DNA from: Sistotremastrum niveocremeum HHB9708
Taxonomy: Eukaryota; Basidiomycota; Agaricomycetes; Sistotremastrales; Sistotremastraceae
Length of the DNA stretch: 64,000 bases
Direction: 5' to 3'
NCBI GenBank assembly: GCA_001630475.1
Contig: KV419396.1
Location: 372,001 to 436,000, forward strand
A program made the translations under genes and the position numbers. Shown here one piece after another: positions 1 through 11,340 of this stretch. A model generated the notes under the pieces. It had not been told where the DNA came from and searched no databases. It saw nothing but the letters and a program-made list of their open reading frames with translations. Numbering within the stretch: position 1 is the first letter of the stretch; every line of letters starts with the position of its first letter.

Positions 1-767
1 TGATAGGTTTTGTTTTTTTTCTTTCAGGTACGGTCTTTACAGATCAGAGCGTTAATTCCGCCGCCGAAATAGCGGATGCTCTCTTGCGGGCCGAGATGCC
101 ATCTTCATTTCCTCCCAGCCAAGGGCAGAGTGCTGTGAATCGTATCCTGCAATTGTATCTGGACATTCCCTCTCTTGGAAGCCCCTTTGGCACTGGCAAT
201 GACACTTTTGGTCTCAGTAGCCAATATAAGCGAGCCGCAGCTATAAACGGCGATCTAAATTTTCAGGCTCTCCGAAGAGCTTGGATCCAAGCAGGCGCAA
301 GTCATGGCATCCGGGCATATGGCTATCTTTTCACGGATCCTCAACCCAACTCGGGTGCTTTAGGAGGTTTGTCAACTTATTGAAACTTTTGCTCGGATAT
401 GTACCATGTCTGACTCGCTGATGTAGTCTCGCATACCAAAGAAATCCCGTACGTCTTCGGCACCCAAACCCTGGGTGGAGATCCAGCAGTCGCGCTTCTC
501 AGCACACAGATGATGGACTACTGGATTTCCTTTGGTGTATCTTTAGATCCCAATGATGAGAAAGGTTCGCAGCGTGAGTTACGCCTTCCTTTTCTGAGAT
601 GTTATCTGATTGTTTGATTATATCCAGGCCCTTTCTGGTCTCCTTATAGTTCCACAAATCAGGCCGTTATTCAGTTGAACAGCGCCAATCTTACTATGAT
701 TCCCGATAATTACAGACAGGAACAAATATCGTTCTTGAATTTGGAGCCTCTTCTTTTCCATCATTAG
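1..767 (+). CDS. Type-B carboxylesterase/lipase, C-terminal part (cut by window start)
   Basis: C-terminal part of an alpha/beta-hydrolase of the carboxylesterase type-B (cholinesterase-like) family, which hydrolyses carboxylic esters and is usually secreted in fungi. The window opens in an intron that ends at base 27. The exons then read GTVFTDQSVNSA, a long helical stretch, and VSHTKEIPYVFGTQ, where the histidine sits at the place of the catalytic His of the family (GVxHGxEIPYVFG). A TAG stop lies at 765-767. Two introns are clear, one near 366-428 and one near 572-628, both GT-AG. The nucleophile elbow (GESAG) and the signal peptide would lie upstream, outside the window. The stop is 51 bp from the stop of the convergent URA3 gene. 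The substrate cannot be told from this part. Confidence 0.85.
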
Positions 768-818
768 GGTTATACAAATATATTTGTGTTGTTTTACATG
801 AGTGCCTGCGTTGGGAAC

Positions 819-1808
819 CTACTTGCTCAGGCGATCCAGATACGCCTTCCAACCTTCTGCTTGATACCTTTGAGCCTGTTTTCTTATTGCATCCACATCA
901 TCACCATTTCCGTATATCCCACGTCCAACGATGATCACATCACATCCCGCATCTGTTATGACATTCTTCGGCGTTCGGTACTGTTGGCCCATACCATCTC
1001 CTTGCACATCCAGTCCAACTCCAGGCGTGAGAATAAGAAAATCTTCGCCATGCGAGGTATCGTGAGACCCAATGGTTTCCATCCGTCTTTGTGCAATGAA
1101 GCCAATGACAAAATCAGGCCTTTGACGGGCCATTTGCACGGCACGCGTTGTGTATTCTCCGGTCGCGAGGTTGTCCTTGGTACTCATCTCGGCGAGTAAT
1201 AGTAAACCACGCCCTAACGGCAGGCCAACTGATGCCAGACCCTCTACGATAGAAGGTCCAGGGACCGGGTGCGCGTTTACTATGTGCGCCCAGTTAGCGA
1301 TTTTGTGGACGCCTTTAGCATATTGCAATTTAACAGTGTTGCCTATGATGAAAGTTAGATCTGTTGAAGAAGATCTAATCACTCGATAACTTTACCAATG
1401 TCCGCAAATTTTCGATCCTCAAAGATGAGGAAATCGTGGCGTTCGCTGAGAGCCTTCAGCTCGGCCAGTAATTGATCGTCGAAATCTTCAATGATATCAA
1501 CGTGTGTCTAGAGGGCAATCTGTTCGGGATGGTCAAATTAACAAGACTTCCAAATTAATCACCTTGATAAGACAGACATATGGGCCAACCGTGTCGATGA
1601 TACTTAGGAAAGATTGCTTCTGCGCAACATCCACGCTAACGCAAAGGTTGGACTTTTTCCGGTCCATCACCTCCAGAAGGGCCTTTGCAGCGCCATTCGA
1701 ATGTCTCTTTGATCTATCAACATAAGACGAAGACTTTGGATCCTTTAATCGGTCTTGAGTGGCATGAAGGAGACGTTGGCTCTGAGATCATACATAAACG
1801 TTGCTCAT
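819..1808 (-). CDS. URA3: Orotidine 5'-phosphate decarboxylase
   Basis: Decarboxylates OMP to UMP, the last step of de novo pyrimidine synthesis, in the cytosol. Four exons fit: 1808-1794, 1733-1563, 1507-1396 and 1342-819, giving about 273 residues, the usual length for fungal URA3/pyrG. Motifs in order: [10 protein letters not shown] (N-terminal substrate strand), [28 protein letters not shown] with the catalytic Lys and Asp pair (DxKxxD), [17 protein letters not shown], and VGRGIYG near the C-terminus (phosphate loop). The start is the weakest point. The second exon has no ATG in frame, so the first coding exon is taken as the five codons MSNVY, joined through a 60 bp GT-AG intron. The gene is divergent from PUS7, with 85 bp between the two start codons. 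Confidence 0.93.
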
Positions 1809-1893
1809 CTCGACCACAACAAGTTTTCACGGAGATTAGCGGAAATCGGATCTCGTTTAGCGGCTTCTTGCACTGACAACTGAAAGTACTGAA
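1809..1893. promoter_or_regulatory. Short shared intergenic region between URA3 and PUS7
   Basis: Only 85 bp separate the proposed URA3 ATG on the minus strand from the PUS7 ATG on the plus strand, so both core promoters and 5' leaders must overlap here or lie inside the neighbouring genes. No clear TATA box is visible. Its role as a bidirectional promoter is inferred from position alone. Confidence 0.4.
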
Positions 1894-4765
1894 ATGTCGA
1901 CTACTGCCATTCGGGAACGAGACGAGGATGAGGAGCCTACGAGAGAGGCCAAAAAGGCTCGTACTGATGCGGCTGACACACCGGTCGAGGGTTTGGAGGG
2001 CCAAGCGAAACAAGCGAGTAACAAGACATATCAACTGGACAACCTGCTTCCCCCAAGCCATGTTCTCTTGAACTTGCCCAGGTCAGAGAGCCACTCGGGC
2101 GCATCCCCAATTATACGAGAAGAAGATGTTGGAATATCGGAGTATATCTCGTCTGCGGTGTCTCCTATTGAGGGTATCATCAAACAAAGGTGCGTTTTCT
2201 CGACGGCTGGATTCGCTTTCTCAACAAATTCAGATTCACAGACTTTTTGGTGTTCGAAGTCGATCAGGAAAACAATGTAGTGCATCTGAAGAATCTGGGT
2301 CTGCCAGAATCATCCGATAAACCGAAGGATACCACAGCTAAGCCAGCCAGCGAAACTGCACCCGAACCCACCAGCGAAGCCACCGAAGTTGATTCAGATC
2401 CTCACTCTGCTGAGCAGCCGAAGACCAACGAGGCGGTCGATCAAGCAGAGGCTACCGATGAAGAACCTTGGCCTGCTAGATTCTCAACAAGACTTGAACC
2501 TCTTCTTTCCGAGCGCGCCCTGTTGGAGCTTAAAGAAATGTTCTTACAGGGACCAAACCCTCCACAAATCAAGAGCGAACAGCCATCTGGCTGGAATGGC
2601 TCGGGACAGAGTGCTTCTGTCGGAGATTTGGACCAGACACCAGGTGACGGGGTCAATGTGCCGGAAGAGTCATCAAGTAAAAGCGATAGAAATGCTAAGA
2701 GAGGAAGGGGCGGTCGGGGTCGAGGAGGTCGAGGAGGTGGACGCGAGAGAAAGTCGAAAGCTGCGGAAGATAATCGCAAGGTCATCACTGACGTAAGTGT
2801 TGTGATATACCTAATGCTTGCCCATCCAACGTTGACGCCAAGTGTAGCCTCTTCCATCCAAAGCCACTCGAACTGCGTTGCATACTGCGATTCGAGAATT
2901 GATGGGCGGAAAACTGGACACTGCCACCAATTCGAGCGACTCTAAGACGAACGCTGAAGGGGGGTCTCAGATCATCATTAAATGGGCCTCTCAGAAGCAA
3001 GGTTCTACTCGAGGCGGTCGACCAGACAGAGGAAAATACCCGTCTTCATTAAACTTATATCATTCTTATCTCCATCACAGGACAGAGAGGTTCCTCGGAT
3101 TGGAAGCCGCCGTTCATCCACTTCTCGCTCCAGAAAACCAATCGGGACACACAGGATGCGCTTGCCTACCTGTCGCGGACTTTGCATGTTTCGACAAAAG
3201 ACTTGTCTGTGGCTGGCACGAAAGACAAACGTGGAGTTACAACTCAGCGTGTCGCCCTCCGGAGAGGAGCAAAAACAGTGGAAGATATCTGGAAAATGGC
3301 TAACGGCTTTGGACGTCTTAAAACTATGGAACAAATTCTCAGTGAACGCGGTGACCGTGGGATCAGGATCGGCGATCTCGTGTATAGGCGAGCAGGGCTT
3401 GAGTTAGGGATGTTGAAAGGGAATGCTTTCGTTATCACGTTAAGGTGATACTCCTTTCAATCACTGAAACCAATATTCATTGAACCCAAGGAACGTCAAA
3501 GCGGATTCCGACGAGACGCTTGAAAAGGCGATGAATTCAATGAAAACGGGAGGGTTTATCAATTACTACGGTAATATTCATGCCTAGCGAAAATACTGAG
3601 AATCTCACCAATCACAGGCATGCAGCGATTCGGGACAGCCGCTATTCCAACTCACGCAATAGGACTGGCACTACTTCGAAGCGATTGGGCTGGCGCAGTA
3701 TCTTTGATTTTGCGTCCAAGGCCCGGCGAATACGCTGACGCCGAAGCGGCTCGTCGAGCCTGGCTGGAAGACCGTGATTTGGACAAGGCTCTCCGACTGA
3801 TGCCTCGACGAGTTGTTGCTGAGCGCTGCATCCTGGAAAGTTATCAGAAACAAGGCGGCGAAGATAGAAATGCCATGGGCGCACTCTCTACGGTTGGGAC
3901 CCTTTACCTAGATCTTTCATCGTGACTCATATGCGTCGTAGATCCCTCGAAATCTCCGGCTGATGTATGTGCATGCATATCAGTCATATGTATGGAACGC
4001 CATTGTTTCTGAAAGAATCAAGAAACACGGCAGCACGTCTCCAATTGTCGGAGACCTCGTCTACGAGAAGGACATCCAAGAACCAGAAGTTGTCGATTTA
4101 GATGGTGATATAGACATTGCGGCCGACGCTGAGTCAAAGGAAGTGGAAGAAACACTCCCTACCTCAGAAGATGTTGTTGAGGAAACCGTCTCGAGCCGCA
4201 AGTCGCGAAAGCCTTGGACAGCCCCGAAAGTCAAGGAATTGACAGCAGACGACCTCCCCCATTATTCGATCTTCGATGTGATCATGCCGCTGCCTGGAAA
4301 TGATGTGGCATACCCTGGGGGTGAATTGGGTGAAAGATACAGAGAATTTTTACGGTTGGACGGATTGGATCCCAACAACTTTGTCCGCAAGCAAAAGTCA
4401 GTCATGTCCTTGCGCTGTTGAAGAGTTCAAGCAGTTGACAATGTTATAGGGAGTACACACTTGGAGGTTCATATCGAAACATCCTGCACTTACCCAAGAA
4501 TGTGTCCTGGAAAGTCCTGCGGTATAATGACCCGGATGTCAGTCTGGCCCTGGCAGATGAGGACAAGATCCTTGGATTCGATGCTCCACTAGACGAAGCC
4601 GATGGACGTTTTATGGCACTTCAGATTGAGCTGACCTTGGGAACGGCAGCATATGCTACGATGGCGCTGAGGGAAGTCACCAAGACTGACACCGGTTCAC
4701 AACACCAATCTGCGTTGACCCAATCGTCGGATGACCAAAAATACAGACTATCGGCGACGACTTAA
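1894..4765 (+). CDS. PUS7: TruD-family tRNA/RNA pseudouridine synthase
   Basis: Pus7 isomerises uridine to pseudouridine in tRNA, U2 snRNA and mRNA. The start is the ATG of MSTTAIRERDEDEE. About seven introns are needed; the first is 2190-2233. Family landmarks in order: DVGISEYISS and, across the first intron, FTDFLVFEVD; KATRTALHTAIREL; FIHFSLQKTNRDTQDAL; VAGTKDKRGVTTQRVALR, which carries the catalytic Asp region of TruD enzymes; GGFINYYGMQRFG; MYVHAYQSYVWNAIVSERI; and a C-terminal GSYRNILHLP. Between the N-terminal strand and the catalytic part lies a disordered insert of about 160 residues, with an RGG-like run at 2700-2750. A second acidic insert follows the HAYQSYVWN segment. The splice junction near 3010-3085 is ambiguous, with several GT sites. 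The TAA is at 4763-4765. Confidence 0.93.
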
Positions 4766-5109
4766 AGGTGTGGGTATGCGCAAATTACCTAAAGTTTCCC
4801 ATGGTCTGAATGGGAGAATATGGTGCCAGGGCGCCTTCTCACGTTTGGAACTATAATGTAGAGGCTGTACTGCGTTGAATGAAAGACGTGGCTGAATGTG
4901 AGCTTCGTGATTGGAGACACGTATCTCTACCGAACGGGTCGAATTGAATGCTGACGCGAGCTTGCGGAAGAGTGGCTATATGCGCATTTCTCGGTCACCG
5001 GCGCTGAGCCGGCCAAGGTTACAGAAGTGCACGGCCTCTTATAGTTCGCAGTAACTCAACTTGCATGTAACTCAGCCATCACGTCCTCTCTCTGTAATCC
5101 GTGTCCAGT
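4766..5109. other. Intergenic region without a recognisable feature
   Basis: This 344 bp stretch lies between the PUS7 stop and the ATG of the MFS gene. It should hold the PUS7 3' UTR and the promoter of the transporter. I see no tRNA, repeat or conserved ORF in it. Confidence 0.5.
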
Positions 5110-6954
5110 ATGCCAAAGGTCGAATCAGTTGTCTTCTTGTCTTTAGTTCTTGACTTATTCGGTGCTGCGAATTCCTATTCCAGTCTTGAACCAGTGGCTC
5201 ACCTACGGATCCAGCGTTCACAATCCCCTTGCCATTGTTCCCTCGAATTATCGAATGGTACACAAAAGTGGGCTGCTTGCGTTCTACAAGACATCCACTA
5301 GTGCTGACCCCAGATACAGCGCGAGATCTCCAACCGAAACGGATTTCTTGCCCAAACTCTCTCACTTGTGGCTGGCATACGAAGCTTCCTGTACAAACCA
5401 TCGGCAAATTCGCAGAGATGGGACATAGTTCTTCTCGGTGCGTGTCTCCAGATCCATCCAGTAATAGGTTGTTCATGTTGAGTCAAGGTGGCTTGATGGG
5501 ATCACTGTTTTCGTACGTCCCAGCGGATTCCTCATACAGAACATTCGGTGACGAGTGGAATCACCAGGACGCTTCAGTTCATTGTATCACCATGGATAGG
5601 GAAACTGTCAGATAAATACGGGCGAAGAAACGTCCTTTTGATCACGATGATTGGTAACATCCTGTCTGCAGTGATGTAAGGGTTTTGCTCCCAGAAAGAT
5701 TGATTTAATTCATATGACCTTCTAGCTGGATCCAATCTACCACTTTTGCGTCCTATTTACTTTCCAGAGCAGTTGGTGGACTTAGCGAGGGAAACGTTCA
5801 GTTAGCCATGTGAGTCTCACAATCCCCACGCTAGTTCAGTATTCCAACTCTACTCCTGACAGCGCCATCCTCTCCGATGTCACGACCCCGGAAAATCGCT
5901 CGAAAGCACTGGCACATGTTGGAATCGCCTTCGCCATCTGCTTCATCATCGGGCCTCCGATCGGTGCCTACTTTGCATCCAGGCCCGTTCCTTATTCCCT
6001 CAATCTGAACGGAAAAGAATTGAATATTTATGCCACCCCTGCCATTTTGACCTTGATATTACTGGTGGCGGAGACAGTGTTCTTGATGGTCGCACTTCCG
6101 GAAACACGAGGTCGTAAGGCTGTCCAACCACCTACCGAGAAAGTGAATGGGCACGCGAATGGACATGCCAATGGGTCGAGCAAACCGGCCGCCAAGAGCT
6201 CCAAAGCAAATGTCGAGTCACGCATCAAAACTCTGAAAGAACTGAAGAACCTTCACTTCTGGTTCCTTGGCGCCTTCTCCGGCGTAGAGTTCACATTGAC
6301 TTTCTTGACGTTTGACTGTGGGTAGCGCTCTCTTCGAATATTTTCTTGCGATTTACGTGTCTATTTCAGTGTTCGATTGGAATAACAGTCAGAACGGTCG
6401 TCTCATTGGGTTCATCGGGATCGTTAGTGCCCTTTTGCAAGGTGGTTATGTCAGAAAAGCAATCACGAAATCTGGCGAAGGAGTGATGGCACGAAGAGGC
6501 ATTGCGAGTTGTGCAGTAGCCATGGCATTGATGGCTGTCATTCCTCATCTTTCCATCGACTCTCTGGCTCCTAAAGTTCTTCTGCTCTCTGCCGTATTCC
6601 TTGCCTTCACTTCTGCGACGGTCGTAAATTCTCTCACCGCCTATGCCTCATTACAATGCGACGAAGGGAAAGAGGATGATAATGGGAAGCCCCAGGAGGT
6701 GCCGCAACTGGCCAAGGGAAGAGCTTTAGGCGAGTTCCGATCTTCAGGGCAACTCGGTAGGGCGGTTGGGCCTCTGTTAGGTGAGTGCAGATCTTGATTG
6801 TCTCGAGCGATCGCAGGGTTGACCAAACTCCCTAGCCTGTGCTTTATACTGGACCGTCGGACCATCGATCACATACGCCTTGGCCGCATGTGCCATGACC
6901 ACACTCATCAGCACTTCAGGTGCGCTAGCACGACGGAAGACTGTACAATCGTAG
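5110..6954 (+). CDS. Major facilitator superfamily transporter (MFSD10/TETRAN-like)
   Basis: Membrane transporter of the MFS drug:H+ antiporter type. The start is the ATG of MPKVESVVFLSLVLDLF. An intron then leads into AFTIPLPLFPRIIEWY, the first helix of this subfamily. The MFS signature between helices 2 and 3 is clear as KLSDKYGRRNVLL, followed by hydrophobic helices, GGLSEGNVQLAIAILSDVTT, a polar central loop (PPTEKVNGHANGHANGSS) and a C-terminal half with several hydrophobic segments. About eight short introns are present. The frame ends in ARRKTVQS and a TAG at 6952-6954. The family resembles animal MFSD10 and fungal tetracycline-transporter-like proteins; the substrate is unknown. The N-terminus is short but fits the family. 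Confidence 0.82.
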
Positions 6955-7468
6955 GAGCCACACGTTTCTGTGATCTACACCGGATATCTTGGATATAAAT
7001 ATAAAGTAATATTCTTCATTATGTCATTGTATACTACGAACATTAGTTAGCAGCAATCCGTCCATCAATTTGAATACTCTATGGCGAATTTAAGGGCATC
7101 GCGTAATGCGAGAAAGTTCCAAGATATGTGCAAGAAATATGGCACGCGCCCGGGCCCATTAATAAACCAGAGGGGTATCCGAAACGAAAGAAAACCAGAG
7201 GAATATGTTTTTCTGGAAAAACAAAAGACCTCGAACTGGGGTCGTCCAGCAACAGACGGAAACAGCAAGGCCAACCCAAAAAACCGTTCGAACGAAATAA
7301 TTGTAGAGAGCGAATGAAGCTGGTGGATAGATAGAGGCAAGGATAGATATAAGTCCAAGCTCTGAAGGGATGAATAGTGGTGTGGGTATCTAGATGTGAT
7401 GGCGATGGCGAAGTGAACGAGGGGCTACATAGGCTATATAGTTAAGATGGATAAAGCTATGAGCTGAG
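6955..7468. other. Convergent intergenic region without a recognisable feature
   Basis: These 514 bp separate the ends of two convergent genes. Several short overlapping ORFs of 60-97 codons occur on both strands at 7065-7358, but they show no family resemblance and no codon pattern I can support. The stretch probably holds two 3' UTRs. Confidence 0.45.
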
Positions 7469-9208
7469 CTATGACTCTGGCGTCGGCTGGCCCTCCCATT
7501 CGCCCCAAGCAGTGCTCCAAGCACTACCAGGTGTTCGGGCTCCGCGTTCGTATGGCGGCGGCGACGGGGATGAGGATGCATGTCTTGTGGAGATGGGCGC
7601 AGGTCGAGGAGCACCTGCGAAGCGGAAAGAGGAGCCCGAAGCACCGATATCTGCGTCCTCTGGCGTATCGAAATTCACAGACCGAAGGTCGCCTTTCTTA
7701 TCTCGAGCAGGTGACACATGACGAGAGTGAGATCTGGACCGGGAATTACGAGAATTACGAGAAGTTGGCCGGGAAGGAGAAAGAGGGATATCCTCTTCGC
7801 TCTGGCTGCGGAGATGGACAGAGGATGAAGGCGTAAAAATGGCAGGGAGGAAAAAGAGGATGCTTCGGCGTCGGTGATGATTGCTGCCCGAATTTGCTCT
7901 GTGATACCGAGGCCGATCTGCCCTGCCTCCCCAAGACGCTCGAACCCAATCACGGGCGCCTCGGAAAGCATTGCTCGTGGCGGCCCCGAAACCGGAAGTT
8001 GTGGACTCGTCTGAAATGGGAGATGCCGGTGGCTCAAATGCCATGGGAAGCAATGGTCTGCGAACGTCCGTGAGAAGAGGAGATGGAGGCCCAGATGACA
8101 AAGGCGACGAGGACGCGGGAGAAGACGGCTGAGTTGCTGGCGTGGCAGACAATGAAAACGATCCGAGATCGATGGCCAAGTGTCCGTTGCGATGAACTGC
8201 TCGCGGCAGGATGATATCGTAACGGCCCATCAAGAGGCGGCGTCGCCCTGATGGAGAGTGCTTTGACTTGCGGACCCATAGAAGACGGGCTACACCGATG
8301 ACAAGAATAGCGAGACCAATCCACATCAAGAGCTTGCCGCGTTTGCCGAGGAAAGTGATGAATCCGGCATCATCAGCATGCCAGCTACTCCCATAGTAAT
8401 GAGTGAAATAGGTGTGTGGGGCCTCTCCCGGCTTCGCATTCTTGCCGTAAAGAGATTTGGGCAGGATACGAACTTCGCCACGGTGCGCAGCGTTGTACAA
8501 CCCATATTGGGCTGATAAGAACATGGGTCCTGTTGAGAACATGACGGTTGGATAATTCAACAACCAAGAGTGATCGAATGTGACCAGGTTGTGGATGGTT
8601 TGCTGCATGAATGGGTGTCCCTTTTCGGCGAACATGAGGTCATTGGATACGCCGACGGGGATAGTCTTGGGGAGTACGATGGGATAGTATAGGAGGGGGT
8701 CGAGACGCTTGGTGCAACCTATGTCGAGGTCGAGATATACACCGCCGTAGTGGTGCAGAACGAAATAGCGTATAGCGTCTGCTCGTTGGATGGGATAGGT
8801 GTAGGCATCGAAGGTGGGAATGAACCAGGCGTAGTGCGTCGCAATGAAGTCTCTCGAGCCCTCGTCCGTCCAGAGCATGTATTTGCTGCAGAAAAAGACG
8901 AAAATTAGGGCCAAATGAAAAGACAAGGCAGAGGAGCAAACGTACTAATCAGGCATGATATCCCGACAACCTTGTGAGACACCTCTCCATTTTTCAGGCA
9001 AGGTATCAGACTTCCAGGTCTGGTGCAGAATACGGGGAATGACCTCTGTAAGGTTGGCATCAACGTTTGCCTGGACCTCTTGTTCTGAGAGGTAAGCGGT
9101 GTCGTCGATACGGAGATAGAATGAGATGGTGGACAAGACGACGACGGTGCCGAGGAGAAAGAGGGCGAGGATAGCGAGCAGTATCTGGAAGACGCGACGA
9201 CGGGCCAT
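7469..9208 (-). CDS. SUR1: GT32 mannosyltransferase, MIPC-synthase-like
   Basis: Glycosyltransferase family 32 protein like yeast Sur1/Csh1, which add mannose from GDP-mannose to inositol phosphorylceramide in the Golgi. There are two exons, 9208-8946 and 8885-7469, with a 60 bp intron. The N-terminus MARRRVFQILLAILALFLLG is a type II signal anchor. PRILHQTWKSDTLPEKWRG follows, then YMLWTDEGSRDF, and the donor-binding DxD motif lies in HHYGGVYLDLDIGC. A second membrane segment (LLMWIGLAILVIGVARLLWV) follows the catalytic domain, as in Sur1. A long Ser/Arg/Pro-rich cytosolic tail of about 250 residues then ends the protein. That tail is much longer than in yeast. Och1 is also GT32, but the second membrane segment favours Sur1. 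The gene is divergent from the SWT1-like gene, 264 bp apart. Confidence 0.85.
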
Positions 9209-9472
9209 GGTCGCTGTCGTCGACGATGAGCAGAGTAAGAGAAGAAGAAGAGGTTGCCGGAAGTGTACGCAGTTCGGGCGTGTGAGTGGAGCTATCAAAG
9301 TTCCCACGCTCTTGACATTGTCTGCTATAACGACCAACTCGTCCTCGTCGTCGCACAGCACAGCGAGCGCGGTCCCAACTGATCGTACATGCTACCAGCG
9401 CCGCGTGTTCATTTCTATGCTACTCGTTGCCTCGTCTGTTCCAGCCATGCCCCCGCCTCGTTCCCGACCTCG

Positions 9473-11132
9473 ATGCAGCGTCGGCCCCGGACGGCAAGCG
9501 TATCTTGCTCGTTGTGCCTATCTGTTCCAAGATCGCTAGTCATCTTCGCTGCAGGGCTCGTCTTCTCCCGTCGAACGACTCAGCAGATCTCCTAAACCTT
9601 CGCTCGCTGCCCCAATTGGCGAGCGGACTTTGCGCGCACTTACTTCCGCTTACACATCCGATTCCCGACATTTCTTCTCCTTCCGGCACCCTATGGCCAG
9701 CAACAGTCCAGCCTCATACGCTCGCTCGTCCACTCTCTTTTCTCCATCGAGCACGTATCGACCTGGACAAGCATACAGACACCCAAGTCCACCCAACCAG
9801 CTCCCTCCCGATGACACCATTAATCAGCTCAATCGCCTGGTCGACATGGACGTTGACTCTGCCCAAGTATTGCTCGCACTGCCTCGTGTAATAATCCGCT
9901 CATTTCGCTCAGCCAGAGGAGATCCGTGTCTTCTTGATTATAGATACAAATGTTCTCTTGAACGACATTAGTCTTGTCCAGTCGCTCGCACAGCAGATCA
10001 TTGGACGACGTCTGCCCGTAGTCATCATCGTTCCCGGCATTGTTATCCAGGAGCTTGACAGCTTGAAGAACGGCAGCGATCAAAAGGCCTGGTCTAGCCG
10101 CTATGCGAGTCGGTGGCTCTTGGCGAAAGTTGTCGAAAGGCAAAAAGGGGGGTCTTCAGCAATTCGAGGACAAAGCTTGTCGGAGACCCTTCAAGAATCG
10201 CGATCATGGCGATTCCGTAACAAGGTACGGGGTCAAACAAGTATCATTGACTCTTCACTGATAGTCTACAAGGGAAGTTCAAACGACGATCTGATCGTGG
10301 ATTGCGCCCTATATTTTAGAAGGCGTTACGGGAACGATGGAGTCCAAAGAGGCTTCTTTGTATGGAGTGGGGACACTCAATTGTGCACACAAGCCGTAGT
10401 CGAAGGTGAGATTCCGACGCGATTATATCCGATCCCACGCTTCATTCTGTCGCAGGACTTCTGGTGGTCCATAATCAAGCCTCCAGTAGGCAGAGCCCGG
10501 ACGACATACTTGAGGCTGTTGGGTATAGTCGGCCTCTCTCGTCGCGACATTCCAAAAGCTCGGTAGCTCGTTCTTCGATGACGGAAGATGAATCCATGGA
10601 TGTGGATGATGAGATGCCCGATACGTCTTCACAAGACAACGGTCCTCCTTCCCTTTCTCTTAACGAACTTCATTCTCAAATCATTGACCATTTCTCGATC
10701 CTACTCCATGAATTAGCTTCTTCGAGAGCTAAAGCGTCTGCTGCCAGTCGTGCACGCCGGAAGGGCGGTTTGCATTCGTCGATACATGCACCCCGCCCGT
10801 TGGTCCCGTTGATCGACGAGACCGATGATCCTGCCGAGTGGAAGATGCATGAGTGTATCCATTTTCTATGTCTCGAAACTCTTGACGGGAAACGAAACAC
10901 TTGCTTGGGCAACTCTACAGTCCCTCGGCTAGCAAATTTTCTGACGCCCGCATATACGCCTGGTGGCAAACGAGGCGAAGAATGGAGCCGACAAGACTGG
11001 ATTGATTCCTTGAGTTTTCTCTGGAGAATTGCTGATTATTGGGGTGATCCAGCGATACTCAATGGCCTGCAGTCCCTTAAGTCAATCCTCGAACTTCAAA
11101 ACCCGCATGAAATCCAAAATCCCACCATCTGA
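9473..11132 (+). CDS. SWT1: PIN-domain endoribonuclease, SWT1-like
   Basis: Homologue of Swt1, a nuclear PIN-domain endonuclease that helps clear faulty mRNPs. The first exon reads MQRRPRTAS. A 54 bp intron leads to a Ser/Pro-rich region (GSSSPVERLSRSPKPSL). A second intron (9867-9912) joins to PEEIRVFLIIDTNVLLND, the first acidic strand of the PIN fold. Further PIN acidic positions are visible in GIVIQELDSLKNG, NDDLIVDCALYF and FVWSGDTQLCTQA. A third intron near 10406-10455 changes frame into a linker and an alpha-helical C-terminal domain (HECIHFLCLETLDGK). The stop is at 11130-11132. The start is a choice: an upstream ATG at 9447 is in another frame. The four acidic residues suggest an active nuclease. 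Confidence 0.85.
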
Positions 11133-11340
11133 TTGTCCTTGCATACATACCCTGACACATAATATACCTTCATCTTGTACATCTATAGTCTTACCAAATG
11201 TAGCATTTTCTTGGACCTGCAATGCCATGTCACCCTAAACGTAGAGTGCAAGTCGAACGCGTCTCGTCACACCGTGTTGGGCTGAGTCACATCGTGTTCA
11301 CGTTCGCTGCAAAACTTCGACCCTGGCTCAAATTCGTAAG

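Noticed and set aside
2690-2760. RGG-like run in PUS7 as a separate RNA-binding gene
   Set aside because: It lies in frame between two PUS7 segments and is explained as a disordered insert.
7065-7358. Overlapping 60-97 codon frames on both strands between the MFS and GT32 genes
   Set aside because: They overlap each other, show no known motif, and fall where two 3' UTRs are expected.
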